DNA from: an uncultured Clostridia bacterium
GTDB taxonomy: Bacteria > Bacillota > Clostridia > Oscillospirales > Acutalibacteraceae
NCBI GenBank assembly: GCA_947623205.1
Contig: CANQGM010000003.1
Span: forward strand, 92,748 to 156,747
DNA: 64,000 nucleotides
Direction: 5' to 3'
The stretch's first letter is position 1, and each line of letters opens with the position of its first letter. Shown here one piece after another: positions 9,200-19,433 of the stretch. Under the pieces are notes generated by a model. It was not told the DNA's origin and searched no databases. It worked only from the letters and a program-made list of their open reading frames with translations. A program made the translations under genes and the position numbers.

Positions 9200-9540
9200 T
9201 TTTTGTCTGTAAAATTTACTTATTCTTCTTTATTATAAGCGCAATTATAAATATAAATACATAACTGCAAATGCTTTAAACGCAATTATCTTATTGCTGT
9301 ATTCTCAGTAAAACCTCGTGTTTTAAAGTAAAAGTAATTAGTTTATAAATTCGGCGGGCGCTACATAAAATCGACTTGTCAGCATATTTTCCGAGTGAAA
9401 AATGCAAATACCTTTACAATATTTAAAAGTATAGTATAATAATTATTATAATACAGTCATAATTTTATTGGCAATTAATTATACCACAAATAGAAAAAAT
9501 ATGCACGAATTATTGTAAAAAACAGGAGAATTTGTAACAT
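9200..9540. other. Divergent intergenic region pepV / yfbR
   Basis: 341 bp of AT-rich sequence. A promoter for the + strand is visible at 9413-9440 (TTTACA, 16 bp, TATAAT). I see no ORF or strong hairpin. Confidence 0.5.
9413..9440 (+). promoter_or_regulatory. Sigma-A-type promoter for yfbR
   Basis: TTTACA (9413-9418), 16-bp spacer, TATAAT (9435-9440). It would give a ~95-nt untranslated leader. Confidence 0.5.
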
Positions 9541-10128
9541 ATGGAACATTCAAATTTTTATGCAATGCTTTCAAGAATGAAATATATTAACCGCTGGGGA
9601 CTTATGAATAATACCAAATATGAAAATTTAAGCGAGCACAGTCTTCAGGTCGCAATGATTGCGCATTGTCTTGTAATGATTCACAATAAGCGTTTTGGTG
9701 GCAATCTTAACGCAGAGCGCGCCGCACTTCTCGCAATTTTTCACGATTCAACAGAAATTATTACAGGAGATATGCCGACTCCAATAAAATACTTAAATTC
9801 TGAAATAAAATCGGCATACAAAAAAATTGAAAATGTCGCAGCCGATAAACTGATTTCTATGCTGCCCGATGATTTTAAAGAGGATATGGGACACATAATA
9901 AAAATGAACGGTGATAATGATAATTGCATAAAGGTTTTTGTTAAAGCTGCGGACAGACTTTCGGCTCTTATAAAATGTATTGATGAAATCAGAATGGGCA
10001 ATGATGAATTTAGAAAAGCGAAAGACACAATTGAAAATTCAATTCACAAAATGAATATATCCGAAGTAAAGGTATTTGAAGATGAATTTCTTCCGGCATT
10101 TTCACTTTCGCTTGATGAACAGGACTGA
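9541..10128 (+). CDS. yfbR: 5'-deoxynucleotidase YfbR-like (HD domain)
   Basis: 195 aa. Dephosphorylates deoxyribonucleoside 5'-monophosphates. The HD-domain ligands are visible: SEHSLQVAMIAH (H), AIFHDSTEIITGDMPTPIK (HD, followed by the YfbR-specific DMPTP-K) and VKAADRLSALIKC (D). CAGGAG precedes the ATG. It appears to be monocistronic. Confidence 0.92.
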   Translation: MEHSNFYAMLSRMKYINRWGLMNNTKYENLSEHSLQVAMIAHCLVMIHNKRFGGNLNAERAALLAIFHDSTEIITGDMPTPIKYLNSEIKSAYKKIENVAADKLISMLPDDFKEDMGHIIKMNGDNDNCIKVFVKAADRLSALIKCIDEIRMGNDEFRKAKDTIENSIHKMNISEVKVFEDEFLPAFSLSLDEQD

Positions 10129-10291
10129 AAATAACATGATTCATGCTCGAAAACACACTAATTAACTCGCATTTAAGATTTTTGTTTCTAAATAAGAATT
10201 ATCTTTCGTGTGTTTATGATATAATATTTTAATGTATAGTTTATTTCGTAAATTGTAAAATTCTAATATTTTACGAATCCGGAGGAACAAT

Positions 10292-11446
10292 ATGGCAAAA
10301 TATGATAGAAATGAAAATAATCGAAGTAACTTTGTAGATATAAGCTCAAATAAACAAATACAGAGGGTTTATATAAAAAAAGGAAGAACTAAACGAATTA
10401 TCTGCCTTGTTCTTTCAATATTTTTACTTTTAGGCGGCAGCGGGTTATTATATTATTTCTCACTTCTTAACTCACTTAATTATAAAGATCTTTCTGATTA
10501 CGTCAATAACAACTCAACAAATGAAACATTTCCTGATTTAGTAGGTGACAAATCTCAACTTTCACTCTCGGGCGGCGAACTTCTTCAGGACTCAAAGGTT
10601 CTCAATGTTATGCTTTTCGGCGAAGATAACGCCCACGGTGAAGAACACGGCAGAAGTGATACAATGATCATGATGTCAATTGATAACCGCCACAAAAAAC
10701 TAAAACTAACCTCTTTTCAACGTGATACCTATGTTTATATTCCCGAATACGGATATAACAGAATGAATGCTTCTTACACTCTTGGCGGTGCTGGGCTTAC
10801 AATTAAGACAATTGAATCCAACTTTGGCATTAAAGTAGACCGTTATGCAGTTGTTGACTTTAACAGCTTTATTAAAATTATTGATACACTCGGCGGCATT
10901 GATTTAGAGCTCACGCAAGATGAGATCGATTATATAAATTACCAGCTTTACAAAAATAAACAGTCCGATACGCCCACAGACATTACAGATTCACCCGGAA
11001 TTGTGCATATTACAGGTCAGCAGGCACTGTGGTATGCCCGTAACAGAGGTTTGGATATAAGAGAAGAAGCAATAGGTATTGACGGTGACGACTGGGACAG
11101 AACATCCCGTCAAAGAAAACTGATTCAAAAATTATTTACCGATATGAAGAGCGCAGATCTTACAAAAATTGTTTCAATTGTAAGTTCTGTGGGACCTCTT
11201 GTTACTACAAATCTTAAGAAAGATGAAATCACTGCTCTTGTTTCACACTCGCTGACATATTTGAAGTATGATGTAGAACAGTATAATATACCCTCAGAAG
11301 GTATGTGGTATTACGACGATAAAACAATAATTAATTCAAAAGAAACTTCCACAATAAAGTTTTTAGACCTTAATGCACAGCGCATAGCATTTGCAGAATT
11401 TATTTATGAGGAACTTGTTTCCGGCTCAAGTAACACGGCTGAGTAA
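10292..11446 (+). CDS. LytR-CpsA-Psr (LCP) family glycopolymer transferase
   Basis: 384 aa. LCP enzymes attach teichoic acid or capsule-type polymers to peptidoglycan outside the membrane. A short basic cytoplasmic N-terminus is followed by one membrane helix (residues ~38-60). The LCP core has LNVMLFGEDN, RSDTMIMMSID, TSFQRDTYVYIP, RMNASYTLGG and GGIDLELTQDE, and conserved Arg/Asp residues of the pyrophosphate site are present. CCGGAGG lies 8 bases upstream of the ATG. A TATAAT at 10220-10225 could be its -10 element. Confidence 0.94.
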   Translation: MAKYDRNENNRSNFVDISSNKQIQRVYIKKGRTKRIICLVLSIFLLLGGSGLLYYFSLLNSLNYKDLSDYVNNNSTNETFPDLVGDKSQLSLSGGELLQDSKVLNVMLFGEDNAHGEEHGRSDTMIMMSIDNRHKKLKLTSFQRDTYVYIPEYGYNRMNASYTLGGAGLTIKTIESNFGIKVDRYAVVDFNSFIKIIDTLGGIDLELTQDEIDYINYQLYKNKQSDTPTDITDSPGIVHITGQQALWYARNRGLDIREEAIGIDGDDWDRTSRQRKLIQKLFTDMKSADLTKIVSIVSSVGPLVTTNLKKDEITALVSHSLTYLKYDVEQYNIPSEGMWYYDDKTIINSKETSTIKFLDLNAQRIAFAEFIYEELVSGSSNTAE

Positions 11447-11672
11447 TAATATTTTGCTTTTTAGTTGCTTATTTTTGCTAAACATTTGTAAATACTGGTA
11501 CTTTTTTATAATTTATAATATTTTTTATAAAAAATCATACAAATTTGTAAATTTATAAAATATAAAAACAGAATTATTTTGTTTAAATAATATATTTTAT
11601 AATTAAATTTAATTTATTTATTGTGAAACCATTATAAAATTTTATTAGAATTTTGATTTTTCAAAAAAAATA
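11447..11672. other. AT-rich intergenic spacer upstream of the sortase locus
   Basis: Very AT-rich, with no ORF and no convincing terminator for the LCP gene. The sortase-locus promoter follows at 11673. Confidence 0.5.
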
Positions 11673-11701
11673 TTGACAAGAAATATAATTGGGTGTATAA
11701 T
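11673..11701 (+). promoter_or_regulatory. Full-consensus sigma-A promoter of the sortase locus
   Basis: TTGACA (11673-11678), exactly 17 bp, TATAAT (11696-11701). Both hexamers match consensus perfectly, so the operon should be strongly expressed unless repressed. Confidence 0.85.
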
Positions 11702-11768
11702 GACCGTAGTTTTCGATAATGTTCTTTTTTGAAAACTAAATTTACCTTTAAGAAAGGAAGTAATTATT

Positions 11769-12404
11769 TTGAAAAAAATCAAAAGAATTTTTTCAACGGT
11801 TGCTCTTGCTGCTGTAGTTACTGTTTCTGCATCTACTTCCGCTTTTGCTGCAGGAATTAATAGTGCTGAACAGAAAATTCTCGACACACTTAACACAACA
11901 GTTACAATGAACGGCGTTGAAAAATCAATTCCGGCAGGCTATTTAAATCAGGCTGAAAACTATTTTAATACAGTTGAAATTACGGATGAAGAAGCTGATA
12001 AAATCGTTTCTGCTATTGATGATGCAAAGGCATATCTTGAAAGCACAGGCGCTGCAAACGTAGGCGCACTTACGGTAGATCAGGCTAATACTGTTGTTTC
12101 TAAGGTTCAGGCCGGACTTTCTGTTATTGGCCTTACACTTCAGTACACAAAGTCAACAGGTGCAGTAAGCATTGTTGATAAAAGCGGCAACACAGTATTC
12201 AGTACTACTCTTGCTGCAAGCGGAAGCAGCAGTGCAGGCGGAAATACCGCAGGAGAAAATCCTATTAAGACAACCGGTTTAGGCTTTAATGTTCCGGGCA
12301 TTGCAGTTATTGCCGGTCTTGGTATTGTTCTTGTTTCAGCAACAGGTTTATATGTTATTAAAAGAGCTTCCAAGAGCAAGAGTACTTATGGAACACAAGC
12401 ATAA
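11769..12404 (+). CDS. Secreted, putatively sortase-anchored surface protein
   Basis: 211 aa. It uses a TTG start, with AAGGAAG 9 bases upstream. There is an N-terminal signal peptide (MKKIKRIFSTVALAAVVTVSASTSAFAA, cut after AFAA), then ~130 residues rich in Ala, Thr and Val. After a Ser/Gly/Ala linker, the C-terminus is built like a sorting signal: NPIKTTG, a hydrophobic helix (VPGIAVIAGLGIVLVSATGL) and a basic tail (KRASKSK). The motif is not a standard LPxTG. The gene overlaps the start of a sortase gene, which is the likely partner. Its function is unknown. Confidence 0.78.
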   Translation: MKKIKRIFSTVALAAVVTVSASTSAFAAGINSAEQKILDTLNTTVTMNGVEKSIPAGYLNQAENYFNTVEITDEEADKIVSAIDDAKAYLESTGAANVGALTVDQANTVVSKVQAGLSVIGLTLQYTKSTGAVSIVDKSGNTVFSTTLAASGSSSAGGNTAGENPIKTTGLGFNVPGIAVIAGLGIVLVSATGLYVIKRASKSKSTYGTQA

Positions 12405-13095
12405 TCATTCAAGACATCACTCTTATAATGGGAAGAATTTTATAATTCTTCCCATTATCTTTTGTGTATTAATAAATTTGATATGCTATCTTATGCTGGC
12501 ACCTTCTTTATCTGCTTTTGTTTCTGTGGGAAGCCTGTTTTTTTCTGACGCGCAAAAGGACTTTTCAAAGGATTTTAATAATATATTTGTACCCGTAAGC
12601 GAACCATCGAACACAGATTCACAAGCACAGCAATCTGCTGAGACTATTAAGATTTCTGAAATCACCTTTCCAAAGTATAATGAGCAATTTGGTGAGCTTA
12701 TTATTAAAGATTGTCAGATTGACGCAAAACTGTTTTTTGGCGACGGTGATATTCCGCTTAACAACGGTGTTGGCATTTACGGCGGCAGCGCAATTCCCGG
12801 ATATGGAAAAACAATTCTTGTTGCCGGCCACAATAATACTTATTTTAACGGGCTAAAATACGCACAGGTTGGACAACAAATTAAAATCAGAACAAGCTAT
12901 GGAAACTTTGTTTACGAAATAACAGATATTCAAATTAAAGAATCTACCGATACATCGGCATATGATTTAAGTGCGGATTCTGAGAATCTGATTTTATACA
13001 CCTGTTATCCGTTTGACGAGCTTGGACTTACATCTAAAAGATGCTTTGTTTATGCCAAGCCTGTTTCCAATTTGGAAATAGACAAAAATAATTGA
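12388..13095 (+). CDS. Sortase, probably class D
   Basis: 235-aa membrane-anchored transpeptidase. One N-terminal helix (IILPIIFCVLINLICYLMLA) precedes the sortase barrel. The catalytic His is in VAGHNNTYFNGL, the Cys in LILYTCYPFDELG and the Arg in LTSKRCFVYA. The start at 12388 overlaps the upstream gene by 17 bp; a longer frame would lie inside the surface-protein gene and is unlikely. Class D is inferred from the GHxxT/Y and TCxPF contexts. The likely substrate is the preceding gene's product. Confidence 0.88.
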   Translation: MEHKHNHSRHHSYNGKNFIILPIIFCVLINLICYLMLAPSLSAFVSVGSLFFSDAQKDFSKDFNNIFVPVSEPSNTDSQAQQSAETIKISEITFPKYNEQFGELIIKDCQIDAKLFFGDGDIPLNNGVGIYGGSAIPGYGKTILVAGHNNTYFNGLKYAQVGQQIKIRTSYGNFVYEITDIQIKESTDTSAYDLSADSENLILYTCYPFDELGLTSKRCFVYAKPVSNLEIDKNN

Positions 13096-13110
13096 GCGTG
13101 AGGTTTTCAT

Positions 13111-13962
13111 ATGAGTAAACACAGACACAAACTAAAACTCAAGCCCGTTCTTTATTCAATTCTTGCGTTTATGTTGGCATTTGTTTTATTTGCATTTTCA
13201 ATATGCATGGTTTTGAAAACAACAATATTTTCAAAAGCCTTTATTACCGATTGTATGAGCTCAAGCGGATATTTTTCAATGCTGAAAAACGAACTTACTG
13301 ATGAAATGAAGAGTCTTGGCAATGCCAGCGGACTCGACGAAGAATTTGCAGAAAGCTTTGTTGACAGTCTCAATTTGCAAAAATCCGTAAAGGATTATAT
13401 CTCAAATTTTTACTCCAATGAGTCGACAATGGTGGAAACCACATCATTTAAACAACAGCTGATTTACGCCATTGACGAATATGTAAAAGAGAAAAATATC
13501 AGCAGTGAGTCAGTTTCGGAAGAAAATGTAGATTACCTTGTTAATAATGCTGAAGAAAGATATATAAATATTATTTCAATTCCGTTTTTTTCATTTATGG
13601 GAAATTATATTTTCAAGGCACAGTTTCCGCTGACAATTATTACTATTTTATTGGGTGTTTTTGCTTTGGCAATAATTGCGGTAATTTTCTTTACAAACAG
13701 CTTTAAACACAGAAGATTCCGATACATCAGTTATGGTTTTGGCGGAGCGTTTCTTTCCGTTTCGTTAATTCCTCTTATCGTGCAGATATCAGGTAAAATT
13801 TCACAAATAAACATTAATACCCGCTCTCTTTACAATCTTTTTGTCAGCTATATGAACGGACTCTTTATGAATTTTTGGATTTATTCAGTTTTCTATTTGT
13901 TTATAGCCTTTATAACATTTTTGCTTTACCGAAAATACTACAAAAGGGCAATTTCCGATTAA
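13111..13962 (+). CDS. Membrane protein of unknown function in sortase operon
   Basis: 283 aa. One N-terminal helix (residues ~11-34), an extracytoplasmic domain of ~120 residues rich in Ser, Glu and Asn, then three further helices. I recognise no family. It lies 15 bp downstream of the sortase with GTGAGG before the ATG, so it is almost certainly the third gene of the surface-protein/sortase operon. It may assist anchoring, but that is inference. Confidence 0.75.
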   Translation: MSKHRHKLKLKPVLYSILAFMLAFVLFAFSICMVLKTTIFSKAFITDCMSSSGYFSMLKNELTDEMKSLGNASGLDEEFAESFVDSLNLQKSVKDYISNFYSNESTMVETTSFKQQLIYAIDEYVKEKNISSESVSEENVDYLVNNAEERYINIISIPFFSFMGNYIFKAQFPLTIITILLGVFALAIIAVIFFTNSFKHRRFRYISYGFGGAFLSVSLIPLIVQISGKISQININTRSLYNLFVSYMNGLFMNFWIYSVFYLFIAFITFLLYRKYYKRAISD

Positions 13963-14005
13963 GATTATTAAGAATAGGATTTATGCCAATAACTAAATAT
14001 AATAT

Positions 14006-14036
14006 ATAAGCGGCAGCAATTAAGCTGCCGCTTATT
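14006..14036 (+). terminator. Terminator of the sortase operon
   Basis: The 12-bp stem ATAAGCGGCAGC / GCTGCCGCTTAT with a 6-base loop is followed by TTGTT. Confidence 0.8.
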
Positions 14037-14060
14037 TGTTAGGCAAATCAATAAATGCAC

Positions 14061-14089
14061 TTGCATATAATTTTATATAATTATATAAT
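14061..14089 (+). promoter_or_regulatory. Promoter for nadA-mnmA
   Basis: TTGCAT (14061-14066), 17 bp, TATAAT (14084-14089), about 40 bases before the nadA ATG. Confidence 0.6.
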
Positions 14090-14128
14090 AGTAAAAAACG
14101 GGTCGATTACACCTGAAAGGAAAAATAT

Positions 14129-15043
14129 ATGAATATTATAGAACTTCAAAATAAAATAGTTGAGTTAAAAAAAGAAAAGGATATTTGTATTCTTGCTCAC
14201 AGTTATCAGGCTCACGAAATTCTTGAAATTGCCGACTTTACCGGTGACAGCTACAAGCTGAGTGTTGACGCAGCAAAGGCAACCAATAAAAACATATTGA
14301 TGTGCGGTGTTCGCTTTATGGCGGAAACCTGTAAAATTCTTTCTCCCGATAAAAGGGTTTTTCTTGCCCAGCCAACCGCAGGATGCAGCATGGCTGACCA
14401 AATGGACAGGCAGCTTATTTCACAGATTAAAAAGATGTATCCTAATTACACAGTTGTTGCCTACATAAATACTACGGCGGACCTCAAAACTATTTGCGAT
14501 GTATGCGTAACAAGCTCGTCTGCTGTTAAAATCGTAAATAATATTAAGAATAAAGATATTCTTTTTATTCCGGACTGCAATTTGGGAAACTTTGTTGCAA
14601 AACAGTGTCCCGATAAAAACATTAAGCTATTAAACGGCGGTTGCCCTATTCATGCCTGCGTCAACACAGACGATGTTAAAAAAGCAAAAGAGCTTCACCC
14701 CAATGCCGAGGTTCTGGTTCATCCTGAATGTGTTCCCGAGGTCGTTGCAATGGCAGACTATGTAGGCTCAACCTCCGGAATAATGAATTATGCAGTAAAG
14801 TCCGATAAAAAAGACTTTATAATCGGTACTGAAATCAGCATTGCGGAGCATTTGCAGTACATGTGTCCCGACAAAAACTTTTATGCGCTTTCTCTCAAAC
14901 TGATATGTCCGAATATGAAGTCCACCACGCTTGCAGATGTTTATAACTGCCTTGCGGGAAAGGGCGGAGAAGAAATTATGCTTGATGACGCAACCATCAA
15001 AGACGCAAGAAAATGCATTGATGAAATGATAAAACTTGGCTGA
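14129..15043 (+). CDS. nadA: Quinolinate synthase A
   Basis: 304 aa. It condenses iminoaspartate and dihydroxyacetone phosphate to quinolinate in NAD synthesis. It carries three [4Fe-4S] ligand cysteines, in MCGVRFMAETCKIL (~residue 80), NGGCPIHACVNTDD (~170) and LICPNMKSTTLADVY (~258), and the substrate motifs AHSYQAHEI and GSTSGIMNYA. AAAGGAA precedes the ATG. nadB and nadC are not adjacent, which is unusual for this pathway; they may be elsewhere. Confidence 0.95.
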   Translation: MNIIELQNKIVELKKEKDICILAHSYQAHEILEIADFTGDSYKLSVDAAKATNKNILMCGVRFMAETCKILSPDKRVFLAQPTAGCSMADQMDRQLISQIKKMYPNYTVVAYINTTADLKTICDVCVTSSSAVKIVNNIKNKDILFIPDCNLGNFVAKQCPDKNIKLLNGGCPIHACVNTDDVKKAKELHPNAEVLVHPECVPEVVAMADYVGSTSGIMNYAVKSDKKDFIIGTEISIAEHLQYMCPDKNFYALSLKLICPNMKSTTLADVYNCLAGKGGEEIMLDDATIKDARKCIDEMIKLG

Positions 15044-15054
15044 CAGGGGATAAA

Positions 15055-16128
15055 ATGGCAAAAAAAGCTTTAATTGCGATGAGCGGCGGCGTAGACAGTT
15101 CGGTAGCCGCATATATTATTAAAAATTCGGGATACGACGCAACGGGCATAACGCTTAAACTTTTTGAAAATGAAGATATTGGCGAAAAAAGAGAGAAAAC
15201 CTGCTGTTCGCTTGATGATATTGACGACGCGCGAAGCGTTTGCCGCAAAATAGGTATTCCGTACTATGTTTATAATTTTAAAGACAGCTTTAAAGAAAAC
15301 GTAATACGCAGATTTATTGATGCCTATGAAAACGGTTCAACGCCAAATCCGTGCATTGACTGCAACAGATATATTAAATTTGAAAAACTAATGCGCAGAG
15401 CGGAAGAACTTGAATTTGACTTTGTGGTTACGGGTCACTATGCAATTATTGAACATAATGACGGCACGGGCAGATATATTCTTAAAAAATCTTCTGATCC
15501 ATCAAAGGATCAAAGCTATGTATTATACTCATTAACTCAAAAACAGCTTGCAAAAACGATTTTCCCTCTCGGCGGCATGACAAAAAAACGTGTTCGTGAA
15601 ATAGCGCAAGAGCTTGGTCTTATAAATGCGCGCAAGCACGACAGTCAGGATATTTGCTTTGTGCCGGACGGCGACTATGCAAAGTTTATTGAACAGTACA
15701 CCGGCAAAGTATATCCTCACGGTAATTTTGTTGATGAAAACGGAAACATATTAGGCGAACATAAGGGTATTATTAAATACACTGTAGGTCAGCGCAAGGG
15801 TCTTGGACTTGCCCTTCCCCGCCCTATGTATGTCAAGGAAAAGGACCTTGCCGGCAACAAGGTTATTCTTTGCGATAACAGCAGACTTTTTTCAAAGGAA
15901 TTGTACGCAAAGGACATCAATTTAATTTCCTGCGAAAAAATCGACAAGCCTATAAAAATTAAGGCAAAAGTACGCTATAATCAACCGGAGCAAAATGCAA
16001 CGGTCGAGCAGACAGATGAAAATACAATTCACGTTGTTTTTGACGAACCACAGCGCGCAATATCCAAAGGTCAGGCTGTGGTGCTGTATGACGGTGATGT
16101 TGTTGTCGGCGGCGGCACAATAATTTGA
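15055..16128 (+). CDS. mnmA: tRNA-specific 2-thiouridylase
   Basis: 357 aa. Adds sulfur to U34 of Lys, Glu and Gln tRNAs. The PP-loop MSGGVDSSVAAYIIK is at residues 8-22, with the two catalytic cysteines in NPCIDCNRYIKF (~100) and QDICFVPDGDYAKF (~200), plus GQRKGLGLA in the C-terminal region. It lies 12 bp downstream of nadA and probably shares its transcript. Confidence 0.97.
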   Translation: MAKKALIAMSGGVDSSVAAYIIKNSGYDATGITLKLFENEDIGEKREKTCCSLDDIDDARSVCRKIGIPYYVYNFKDSFKENVIRRFIDAYENGSTPNPCIDCNRYIKFEKLMRRAEELEFDFVVTGHYAIIEHNDGTGRYILKKSSDPSKDQSYVLYSLTQKQLAKTIFPLGGMTKKRVREIAQELGLINARKHDSQDICFVPDGDYAKFIEQYTGKVYPHGNFVDENGNILGEHKGIIKYTVGQRKGLGLALPRPMYVKEKDLAGNKVILCDNSRLFSKELYAKDINLISCEKIDKPIKIKAKVRYNQPEQNATVEQTDENTIHVVFDEPQRAISKGQAVVLYDGDVVVGGGTII

Positions 16129-16142
16129 AATCAATAATAATT

Positions 16143-16172
16143 AAGGGCGCATCAGAAATGCGCCCTTTTGTT
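16143..16172 (+). terminator. Terminator after mnmA
   Basis: The 10-bp stem AAGGGCGCAT / ATGCGCCCTT is followed by TTGTTTTG. It also faces the convergent UPF0291 gene. Confidence 0.85.
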
Positions 16173-16175
16173 TTG

Positions 16176-16394
16176 TTATTTATTGTTTTTTGTATATGCT
16201 TCTTTAAACGGAACGACCCTGCCGTCTTTTTCCTTAACGCTTACATTATCCAGAGTGCTGTTAAACTGTGAGCGAATTTCTTTAAGATAAACCGCATACA
16301 GCCTTTTTTGTTCTGCCTGTTCCTCAACAGAAAGCCCCTGCTCGCGCTTCTTTTTTGCAAGCTCATTTATTCTGCTAAGCATTTCTTTATCCAT
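16176..16394 (-). CDS. UPF0291 (DUF896) small protein
   Basis: 72 aa. RINELAKKKREQGLSVEEQAEQKRLYAVYLKEIR is the typical helical hairpin of the DUF896/YnzC family, small cytoplasmic Firmicute proteins sometimes linked to SOS or stress regulons. AAGAGG precedes the ATG. It stands alone between mnmA and the divergent MutS-like gene. Confidence 0.9.
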   Translation of the reverse strand: MDKEMLSRINELAKKKREQGLSVEEQAEQKRLYAVYLKEIRSQFNSTLDNVSVKEKDGRVVPFKEAYTKNNK

Positions 16395-16485
16395 TTAAAC
16401 TACCTCTTATTGTTTATGCTGATATAATAATATCATAAATATACTTTAACTACAAGCACCGGTCTGACTCTGTTTAAAAACGGGA

Positions 16486-16514
16486 TTGAAAAGATAAAAT
16501 CTCTGTGTTATGAT
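16486..16514 (+). promoter_or_regulatory. Promoter for the MutS-like gene
   Basis: TTGAAA (16486-16491), 17 bp, TATGAT (16509-16514), about 30 bases before the start. Confidence 0.6.
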
Positions 16515-16544
16515 TTAATTAAACAACTAAAACGGACGGTGCGT

Positions 16545-18257
16545 ATGGAACAATTCAGCTTACTTCATCCTAAGGATTCAAAGGCGTCTTATCACACGCT
16601 TACAAAAGAGGCAATTAACGATTTGTCGGTTGATTTTATATGTAATGCGCTTACAACAGAACCCTACGAACAAAACAGTATTAAGCAGCTTCTTGTTAAT
16701 ATTACTGATGATGAAAAAGTTATTAAATACAGATGTGATGTTTTTGATGATTTTATGCGATTTCCTCAGCTTCGCAATGACTTAACGGCTCTGCTTGAAA
16801 AGCTTAATGACCTTCGTGAAATTGAGCGTTTTCAAAAGGATTCGGAGGCCTCGTCACTTTGGCAGCTTATCAACCGTCTGCGTGAAATGGGCGGCTATGT
16901 TGACTGTATAACCCAAATTAAATCAACTCTTGAAACAATAGAAGTAAAGTCAGAGGGACTTTTACAGCTGAAAAGAAATGTACAGGCAATTTACAACGGC
17001 AGCGGTTTTCCCGACCTGAAAAAGGATATTGAAGAAACCCTTGCAAAAGCACAAAGGCTTAAGAGTATTACACTGGGGGTAAATCTTGACGAACTTCTCC
17101 GTCCGAAAACCGTTGGCGTAGTGTCATTGAACGATAAGGAATTTACCGACAGCGGAATTTTAAAAAGGTTTATGAACTTTGCAAACAACGGCAATGAACT
17201 GCACAGCGGCAATGATGTGTCGGGATTTATCAATTTTCATCCTGCGAATCCTAACACCTCAGCATTCGGTATAGGTAAAATGGTTGTCGGAGCACAGCAG
17301 GACGTAAATCAAATTTTTAAAAGCGGACTCACCGGAGCAGATCCGCTTTCGGACGCGCTGAAAAAGGTAGTCACCGATATTCTTCAAAGAACGGTAAACG
17401 ACATAAAGTCAATGCTGAATAAATATGTAAACATCAACGGCTATTCGCTTGTATCGCTTATGCCCGAAATAATTTTTTACATTCGCTTTGCCGAGTTGTG
17501 CGATAAAATAAAACAAAAAAATCTTCCGCTTTGCAAAGCAGAGGTTTTGCCAAAAGAATGCCGCGAATGTTTTTCGTCTGATATTTATAACATTAAGCTG
17601 GCGATAAAATCAGTAAACGGAGAAGATATTGACATTGTCACAAATGAATTTTCGTTTGATAATAGCAAGCGTATCGTAATTCTCACCGGTCCGAACCGGG
17701 GCGGCAAAACCACCATAACGCAGGCTGTGGGACTTGCATTTCTGCTTGCGCAAAACGGAATTTATGTTCCGGCGTCAGCAATGAAATTCAGCCCCTGCGA
17801 CAACATATACACCCACTTTCCTGCTGATGAAAACGATACCTTAGATTTGGGCAGGCTCGGAGAAGAAAGCAAGCGACTTTCCCAAATATTCAATTCTGCA
17901 ACAAAATACAGTCTTATTCTGCTTAATGAAAGCCTTGCAACCACAAACGTTGCCGAAGGTTTATACATTGCAAAGGACGTTGTAAAATCAATGCGTTACC
18001 TTGGTGTGCGTTCAATTTTCAACACTCATATGCATGACCTTGCAAGAAACCTTGATGATGTAAACAAAAGCGTTGAAGGCGACAGCAGGGTTGAAAGTAT
18101 AGTAACGGGAATTGAGAACGGACGGCGTTCATTCAAGATATTTGTTTCACCTCCGCAGGGTGTGAGCTACGCTAAAGATATTGCGCAAAAGTACGGAGTT
18201 ACATTTGAAACGATAAAAGCCGAAATCGACTCTAAAAATAAATCTCCTGAAAGCTGA
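16545..18257 (+). CDS. MutS-like ATPase (MutS domain V family)
   Basis: 570 aa. It has a long helical (lever/clamp-like) N-terminal part followed by a C-terminal MutS ATPase. The Walker A is GPNRGGKTT near residue 383, where canonical MutS has GPNxxGKST. The Walker B region is LILLNESLATTNVAEG near residue 458, where MutS has LLDELGRGT. FNTHMHDLA corresponds to the switch His. There is no N-terminal mismatch-recognition domain and no Smr domain, so it is neither MutS1 nor MutS2. I start at the ATG; a GTG two codons earlier is possible. Its role is unknown. Confidence 0.85.
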   Translation: MEQFSLLHPKDSKASYHTLTKEAINDLSVDFICNALTTEPYEQNSIKQLLVNITDDEKVIKYRCDVFDDFMRFPQLRNDLTALLEKLNDLREIERFQKDSEASSLWQLINRLREMGGYVDCITQIKSTLETIEVKSEGLLQLKRNVQAIYNGSGFPDLKKDIEETLAKAQRLKSITLGVNLDELLRPKTVGVVSLNDKEFTDSGILKRFMNFANNGNELHSGNDVSGFINFHPANPNTSAFGIGKMVVGAQQDVNQIFKSGLTGADPLSDALKKVVTDILQRTVNDIKSMLNKYVNINGYSLVSLMPEIIFYIRFAELCDKIKQKNLPLCKAEVLPKECRECFSSDIYNIKLAIKSVNGEDIDIVTNEFSFDNSKRIVILTGPNRGGKTTITQAVGLAFLLAQNGIYVPASAMKFSPCDNIYTHFPADENDTLDLGRLGEESKRLSQIFNSATKYSLILLNESLATTNVAEGLYIAKDVVKSMRYLGVRSIFNTHMHDLARNLDDVNKSVEGDSRVESIVTGIENGRRSFKIFVSPPQGVSYAKDIAQKYGVTFETIKAEIDSKNKSPES

Positions 18258-18261
18258 TAAA

Positions 18262-18298
18262 AACGGCAGACCGAAAATCGGTCTGCCGTTAACTGTTT
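18262..18298. terminator. Bidirectional terminator (MutS-like / ilvC)
   Basis: The 13-bp stem AACGGCAGACCGA / TCGGTCTGCCGTT lies between two convergent genes. T-rich runs flank it on both strands. Confidence 0.82.
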
Positions 18299-18328
18299 TT
18301 AATATAATCAAAAAGCGGTAATAATAAA

Positions 18329-19420
<1,092 letters not shown>

Positions 19421-19433
19421 TTATTCTGTAAGA

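Noticed and set aside
12289..12387. 33-codon N-terminal extension of the sortase frame
   Set aside because: It lies wholly inside the surface-protein gene in another frame; the ATG at 12388 gives a normal signal-anchor sortase.
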